Below, piece by piece: positions 58,501-64,000 of a DNA stretch of 64,000 bases; the first letter of the stretch is position 1, and the number at the start of each line of letters is the position of its first letter. A program made the translations under genes and the position numbers. A model generated the notes under the pieces. That model was not told the DNA's origin. It ran no database searches and was given only the letters and a program-made list of their open reading frames with translations. This DNA is from Buxus sempervirens (taxonomy: Eukaryota > Streptophyta > Magnoliopsida > Buxales > Buxaceae), in the NCBI GenBank assembly GCA_947561395.2, contig OX387182.1, forward strand, positions 2,180,001 through 2,244,000. Direction: 5' to 3'.

Positions 58501-59968
58501 ATTAAATATGCTGCAATCTTGAAAATGAAAAGCATTTTATAGCTGCACAACGTTTTTATTTCACTGAATAAGGGAATTGACGTGATTATGTATATTGGAT
58601 ATATGTATATCACACCTGTGGAATGTTTTGTACTAATAAAAAAAATCACCTGGCTCTGCACTCAACAGAATATAAGATATCATGTTAACATGGATGAGGT
58701 TATAGATAGTTTCCATGACTGTACAGGAGGCTGCTAGGAGTGACTGCAACTGTTTTATTCCCTAGTGCACTTGCATCGGGATTTCTATTAAAGAAAACTT
58801 GGTTATTGTTTCTTCATATAAGGCCTTTCATTATGTCTATTTGCTTCTCCTAGATAGTAAATTATTGTGTAGGATGCTTGTCTATTTTATTGGAGTTTCA
58901 GAAGGCATTGAAGGTAGGGCAGCACAAAAAGACAAAGAAAAAGAAAGAAGAAAAATCTAACACAGTCGAAGTGATTACTTTTGTGAATTTACTGCTTTCA
59001 TTAACCACTGAATCTTCACCTCCATTCACATTTCTACTCAATTTTGATGGATTAGTTTTAACGGTTTTCGGTCATTGTGAAGGTGGGGCCAATGTTCTGA
59101 TTTCGTACTTCCGTTTGTAGTTCAGGATTTTAGTATAGTAGAATGATACCTTCGGTTGTGCAGCAAGCATAACCTCCTTTAACATCCCCAATACCAATTT
59201 GCAATGGGTGAACACTCTGTAAAGCAAATTTGCAAGCTCGTCGATTCACATTATCTCATTTGGTCACTCTTCTCTTATCATTATTTACTCAAGTAGCTGT
59301 TTATACATTAGGGACCATCACTCTTGTGATGGCAAAAGCCACAAGCTGCCAGCATAAGAATGCAGGTTTGAGTCTTAGCACCAGGTTGTGGTCCTTTGGC
59401 TGTTTATACATTATGTGTCATGTTATACTCCTAATTTGTTGTTTTAATTCCTTTAATTTTGCTCGGTTTTATCCCAAAAAAGTAGTACTTGGAAGGATTT
59501 TTATATACGATATGCAGTACATGTATGCAAACTTTCATTTTTTCCACCAGAGATGTATTATTAACCACTAGATATATTCACTGCAGATTAGAAAATTTGA
59601 GGGCTTATGATCAGCAGCTTTTACGTATGTGTGCATTATTTACCTTCCAATCTTTCCAGAAGTTTTTCCTTCAAGAAGGCGAAAAGATAATTCTTGTATG
59701 GTTGGATACACCATCGAACCAAGCTGTATATGGGCTTGTAGACAAATTAGGCAAGTACTCTGTCTAGTAATCCTGTCATCCTTAATCGAAACAAATTTTT
59801 CATCATATCTTTTCTTCAATTGAAATGGATTTTATCAATTTCATTTAGAATTTCCTGATATCTAATTTTGTGCCATCTTAATTTCATTTTTAGGGAGTTT
59901 AGTTGTGAGGTTGATTTTTCTCCCTTTTGAAGAAAGTTCTTATGCGACATTCGCAAAATATGTTTCAG
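46590..59968 (+). CDS. RFT1: RFT1 homologue, ER lipid-linked oligosaccharide protein (3' end beyond window)
   Basis: RFT1 is a polytopic ER membrane protein needed for normal use of Man5GlcNAc2-PP-dolichol in N-glycosylation; whether it is itself the flippase is debated. Exons: 46590-46671, 46765-46844, 50171-50265, 55666-55826, 57646-57797, 58233-58351, 59587-59750, 59894-59968. All phases agree and give about 309 codons without a stop. Landmarks: [20 protein letters not shown] across exons 1-2; [10 protein letters not shown] and [14 protein letters not shown] in exon 3; [16 protein letters not shown] in exon 4; [20 protein letters not shown] in exon 5; [15 protein letters not shown] in exon 6; [20 protein letters not shown] in exon 7; [20 protein letters not shown] in exon 8. 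Intron 7 uses a GC donor (TAG|GCAAGT). The family is about 500 aa, so some 200 C-terminal residues lie past 64000. Confidence 0.93.
46845..50170 (+). other. RFT1 intron 2 (3.3 kb)
   Basis: Starts GTAACC and ends AAATGCAG. AT-rich; no recognisable gene or intact transposon was found within it. Confidence 0.7.
50961..53446 (-). mobile_element. Solo LTR D (2.49 kb) in RFT1 intron 3
   Basis: On the reverse strand it starts TGTTAGCACCTGATTTTTGC (53446) and ends GGGGTGTGCACA (50961). TSD GTTCC is exact (50956-50960, 53447-53451). The TATA box CCTATAAATAG lies at about 52637-52647. Hairpin arrays lie upstream of it (52660-52874) and far downstream (about 51740-51860). A second, diverged copy is D'' at 33042-35290. 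It is antisense to RFT1, so its promoter and polyadenylation signals point against the gene. Confidence 0.92.
52660..52874 (-). repeat. Hairpin array, 28-bp period (LTR D)
   Basis: Units of 21 nt start at 52660, 52688 and 52716 (28 bp apart), and again at 52826 and 52854 (28 bp apart). The word is GCCCGTACTTCAAGTACGGG or close variants. Between the two groups lies another palindromic stretch around GGGACGCGTGTCCC (about 52778-52791). Confidence 0.92.
53931..55665 (+). other. Remainder of RFT1 intron 3
   Basis: AT-rich intronic DNA. Near 54545 and 54615 a phrase around TATGTCTATGAGTATG is repeated about 75 bp apart. No gene seen. Confidence 0.5.
55827..59586 (+). other. RFT1 introns 4, 5 and 6
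   Basis: Introns 55827-57645, 57798-58232 and 58352-59586, all with GT...AG ends. Poly-A/T-rich stretches occur (56930-57060). Small open frames here carry no family motif. Confidence 0.7.
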
Positions 59969-62900
59969 GTACCCTTGTTCTATTTCATCTTCATTATTGG
60001 TTTTTAGCCAAGAAACCTGTCATACAAGGCTTTTATCGAGTTATCATATTTTTTAACTCAGCAATTTGTCCATGAGTTTATTATAGGTAATATTAAGTTT
60101 TATTTTCATTTTCATTTTTTCTGTTTTGCTCATTCTTGTTTTACTTTTAGTTAGAAAGGAGAATCGTTATATGGTTTTCTGTTGTAAAGTGAGGCAGTAG
60201 CTGAAAAATTCTGTCAAATATAGAAGTCTCTCATATCTTTTTTTCTTTTTTCTTCCTCCTGGCCCTCCAATTTTTCCCTTGCCTATCCATCACGGTCACC
60301 TGAACTTTTATCCCAGCCAATAAATCTTAATACTATGACAATAACAAGCATGCTCTTGTGATCTTTTATTTCAAAACTGATAAGTAAATTAGATTGATTG
60401 TATATATTTGTGTGTGTGTGTGAGTGAGAGAGAATGTTATACTGGATTGCGTAACTAGGTTTACTTACCAAGTTAAACATGGATTTTTCTACCACATGGC
60501 AAAATGATTTCATCTATTTCGATGTTCACCTTTAAGGAATCCTTTGGATAGTCAACATGGATAACATTTTAAACCACATACTTCCTAATAGTACATTTGT
60601 AATAGCTTTTGTGTCACAACCCAAATCAGATTTCCGATGTATAATAATGACTTGAGTGTGATGGGAATCATACACATTAGAATATCTATTTAAAGACGAT
60701 TCTTTGATATGATTCTAAAACCCATAATCAGAGTAGTGCAGATGGGAAAAAAAAAATAAACACAGCAGAAGTCTAGATAAAATTTCTAATAAAGAAACTG
60801 ACCTACATATAAACATTAACAAAAATCGTAGAAATCTACTGATCTGGGTCAACCTCCTCCCAGTAGGACTCTATAGAGAAAACATGGAATGAGTTACTAG
60901 ATCTGATTAAGTAATAGACAGATGTATAACATCAAATTTAGGCATATTTTGAAATCAAGTTATATGCTAAGCAAAGCTGAAAGCAAAAGCATATAAGTGA
61001 ACAGTTATTCTTCAAACAATTCTCATAAAGCATGTTAAGGATTCAAGGAAGCTTATGAAATATATAACTTGAATTATATTCAAAGAAAAATTTAAATCAA
61101 CACATGTATTAAATATACAGAACATAGCTAAATACTACACCGTAACTCTGAAGCTGTATATAACAGGGTTGACTACCATTTAATATTTGTGCTTGGATAC
61201 TAGCTACAGAATCCACTAAAATGCATATCAGATCTCAAACACACAAATTGGGTAGACACTACATACAAATTTCTAACCTACAGGGTAGCGTGTCCTGCAT
61301 ATAGTCCTTCTTTAGTCAAGCAAATTGTCTTCTAATCTTGCTTATGTTTCCCAATTATTATAGCAAATCACATCACATATCATAATATATAGAAATATCG
61401 AAATATATTTGTTCAGCTTATGGATGCATAAATTTGTAATTCCTTTGACAAGTTTTAAACTTTCTATAGGACACAAAACCATTTGAATGAGTTTAAAACA
61501 CCAAAAATGACACATTTAAATGCACCCTAAAATTATGATTTTCTGGTGCATATCAAAAACTGGTTTCAAGTCTTTCGACACTGTCAAAATTAGATTTGAC
61601 AGGTATTTCCATATTGTCAAGATTTATTTCTTTGGCTCAAAATCAACTTTGGAATGGGTATTTTTAAAGAATATATTTCCAGCTTACATATTTGATGTAA
61701 ATCTATAGTTCTAAATGTAGACACAAAATATGAATGTTATTTAGCAAGACCAAATCAAGTTAAATCATAAACTGAAATAACCGGGTTTGAAAGTTAGCCC
61801 ATAGATATAGTAGAAACATGTTTAATTCATCATAATTCACATGCTAATTGACTGAATTTATTAATCAAAATTTTAAAGCATAGAAATATAGAAGGATAGG
61901 AAGAATTTGACAAAGAAATATATGCTTCAAACTCAAAAATTCTGCTCTCTCTTACCTGGAATAAGTGTTGTTGGTAAATTTTTTCCTTCTTCCCTACTAA
62001 TCTTCCTCTTCTTTCCTCAACATTATCCACCTTTCTCCACCTTTTCTGGCCCCAAAGCAGCTTTGAATCTTAGGGTTAAGTAATTTACCTAGAGATTAAG
62101 GAAGGCAACAGGATCTGATGCATGCTTACCCATACTATACTTACACACCAACCAATCATACAACAGTTGGTCCTAATAAAGTCCAAGACATTAGGACCAA
62201 ACAGATGTCCCAAACTAATAAAAAAAAATCTGTACGATAAATTCACACAAAACCACTTCCTTCACCAGCCAAAACAACCAAATTCCTTCAAACTTCACCA
62301 CCAAACCCAGCACATCTCTACTGTACAACTGCATACCTCAACCACATACGGAACACTTCGAACTCCGAAAAAGCCACAAAACCATTAAACACAAACAGGG
62401 TATAAAAATTACATAAAACATGCTATACCTATATTGCAGCTACCAATAATGAATCACAAGTAAATTACCTTAAATAAATTAGGTAAACAAATAAACAATA
62501 TAGTGGCACACAAAACAGGAATGAAGCAAACAGTAGCAGGTGCTAGATATCACATTTTATCATTTTGGGCCGTCAAATACCCTTTTTAATATATTTCAAT
62601 TTGTACATTAGAAAGATTTTCGATTTAGGAGAGTTATTTTTGACAATAAAAAGGTATTTTTGGGGGGCTAAAACATGGCATGTGAGGTGCAGTTGATTAG
62701 AATTCCAAATCAGTTTCTCAAAATAAACTTCCATATGGGTAATCTATCTTACTAGGCTTCTAAATCGGGTGTTCAAAAACAACCATGCAGAGAGAGAGAG
62801 AGAGAGAGAAGCATTTTGTATGTGATTATCTTCTAGGCCATACAAGGCACATCTTGTATGCCATGCGCCTTATGAAAATGAAAGTTGATAGGTGTGAAAA

Positions 62901-64000
62901 ATCTTGGACTGGATAATATTATTGTATGGTGACATTTGGAGGTATAATGGGGTACATGGTACATGGTCACACCTAGTCTCCACCTTGTATTATGTGAGCT
63001 ATTGGTGTTATGTGGTTTTGTTCTCTTCCACATGGTTCTGTTTGAAACACCGACATAATGAAAGTTCACTGTTCATATTAATGTTTGGTATGTGCAACAT
63101 GCCTGGTGTTAGGACCACTAGTGATTCACATAAAGGTTACCTTTCCCATTATTTTGGTACCATCTTGTAAGTTTGTTTGTGTCCTTGAATTTCTTCTTCT
63201 CTCTCTTGTTTTTTTCCTCTCAATCTCTTGGTTCTTTATCTTTATTCCATTGACATCAACTCAAGTCTTACATTTCAATTTTAAACCAAAGTATCTTATG
63301 CTATGTTTGCATAAATATTTGCTTTCCACTTTGAATTTTTGCTTTTGTTATGGAGCACTTAATCCATGTGCCTAGTCATTCTTTTGTTTTTGTCCCTAGA
63401 AACCCCTAAAGCCTAAAATCTCCAAATTCATATTGCCTGCCAGTAATTTCGTAACTTCATGAATGTGAAATTTATGCTTGATGTGACTTTGACGACCTAG
63501 AGACATCAATATAAGTGAAATTTTAGTTTACTGAATTGATGAGAAAGAAAATAATGGATAGAGGTATCTGCCATGTATCTAAAGCCCCCTTTTTTGGTTA
63601 ATATATGAAGCCCATATCCTGGACGTGAAGTGAACTTTGAATGAGAGGTGTGGATTTTGAGTATGTGTCATATTTTGTTGCACAAGGCTCAGGCATCAGG
63701 CCCCTAATGCTGCATGTGGAGCTCTTTTTCATGAGCCCTGCCTCAATGTGAGCTGCAAGGCATAGGTCTTAAAACTTTAGTTTCAAATTATAAGCGCACA
63801 TTTATAGGTCATTGATACTTAATTTGTATGAGGTGTTTCTATGGCCCAAAAAAATTTATTTTTTTCCAAATGTGCTTGTGGACAGTTTGTTGTCTTTCTG
63901 TAAAGAACAACTGTTTAACGTTTGATCTTGTTATAATTATTTTTTTTTCAAATTTATTTATTTTTTATGTGATAACATATGCAATATGCATGTTTGCATT
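59969..64000 (+). other. RFT1 intron 8 and beyond (no further exon seen)
   Basis: Begins GTACCC after exon 8. I searched for the expected C-terminal RFT1 sequence and found none, so this is probably a long intron continuing past the window. It contains a probable solo LTR (60612-62562) and a GA microsatellite (about 62790-62809). Confidence 0.55.
60612..62562 (+). mobile_element. Probable solo LTR in RFT1 intron 8
   Basis: Starts TGTCACAACCCAAATCAG, a common plant Ty3-type LTR start, preceded by TTTTG. Two nearby right ends are possible: GATATCACA (followed by TTTTA) or TTTATCA at 62562 (followed by TTTTG, matching the left flank). A third CA-TTTTG occurs at 62813. Boundaries are therefore uncertain; no internal domain is seen. 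Confidence 0.5.

Overview
The window is nuclear DNA of a flowering plant, probably not a grass. It has spliced genes with GT-AG (and some GC-AG) introns, an RPP13/RPP8-type NLR immune receptor, a plant glutamate receptor-like channel (GLR), small GPI-anchored arabinogalactan peptides, and many plant transposons (hAT, Mutator, LINE, TRIM, nested Ty3-type LTRs). No bacterial, organellar or CRISPR feature was seen. The species cannot be named from the sequence.

Layout. 1-7.3 kb: two direct copies (1-1145 and 6317-7290) of the upstream region of an arabinogalactan-peptide gene flank a reverse-strand CC-NBS-LRR gene (2546-5326), which may have a further C-terminal exon at 2186-2362. 7.5 kb: first arabinogalactan-peptide gene. 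8.6-11.3 kb: decayed MULE transposase fragment. 12.0-19.9 kb: a five-exon GLR gene (about 880 aa) whose 4.9-kb first intron holds a small MITE, a 1.44-kb Mutator-like element with about 205-bp terminal repeats, and a 161-bp tandem repeat. 20.6-22.8 kb: a partial GLR copy, now a pseudogene, broken at 22762 by LTR-retrotransposon sequence.

22.8-35.3 kb is a stack of LTRs. LTR A'' contains solo LTR B, which contains solo LTR C, which contains two further solo LTRs (A- and A+). Four of these have an exact 5-bp target duplication, so the order of insertion can be read directly. 36.7 and 40.9 kb: two more arabinogalactan-peptide genes, with a hAT element (exact 8-bp target duplication), a TIR element and a foldback MITE between them. 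43.6-44.3 kb: a tandem TRIM retrotransposon, four 131-bp LTRs joined by three 52-bp internal regions, with one TSD around the whole array.

46.6 kb to beyond the right edge: the 5' two thirds of RFT1, the ER membrane protein linked to lipid-linked oligosaccharide for N-glycosylation. Eight exons are visible, spread over 13 kb; intron 3 carries a LINE 3' end split by a 2.5-kb solo LTR. The rest of the gene must lie past position 64000.

The most unusual signal is in the LTRs. Several carry regularly spaced arrays of short hairpins upstream of the TATA box, with an exact 39-bp or 28-bp period. The stem word differs between LTR copies while pairing is kept, and the same hairpin word occurs on two different LTR backbones. 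The other main points of interest are the very compact tandem TRIM, the possible helical C-terminal exon of the NLR, and several transposon insertions that can be checked against empty sites within this window.
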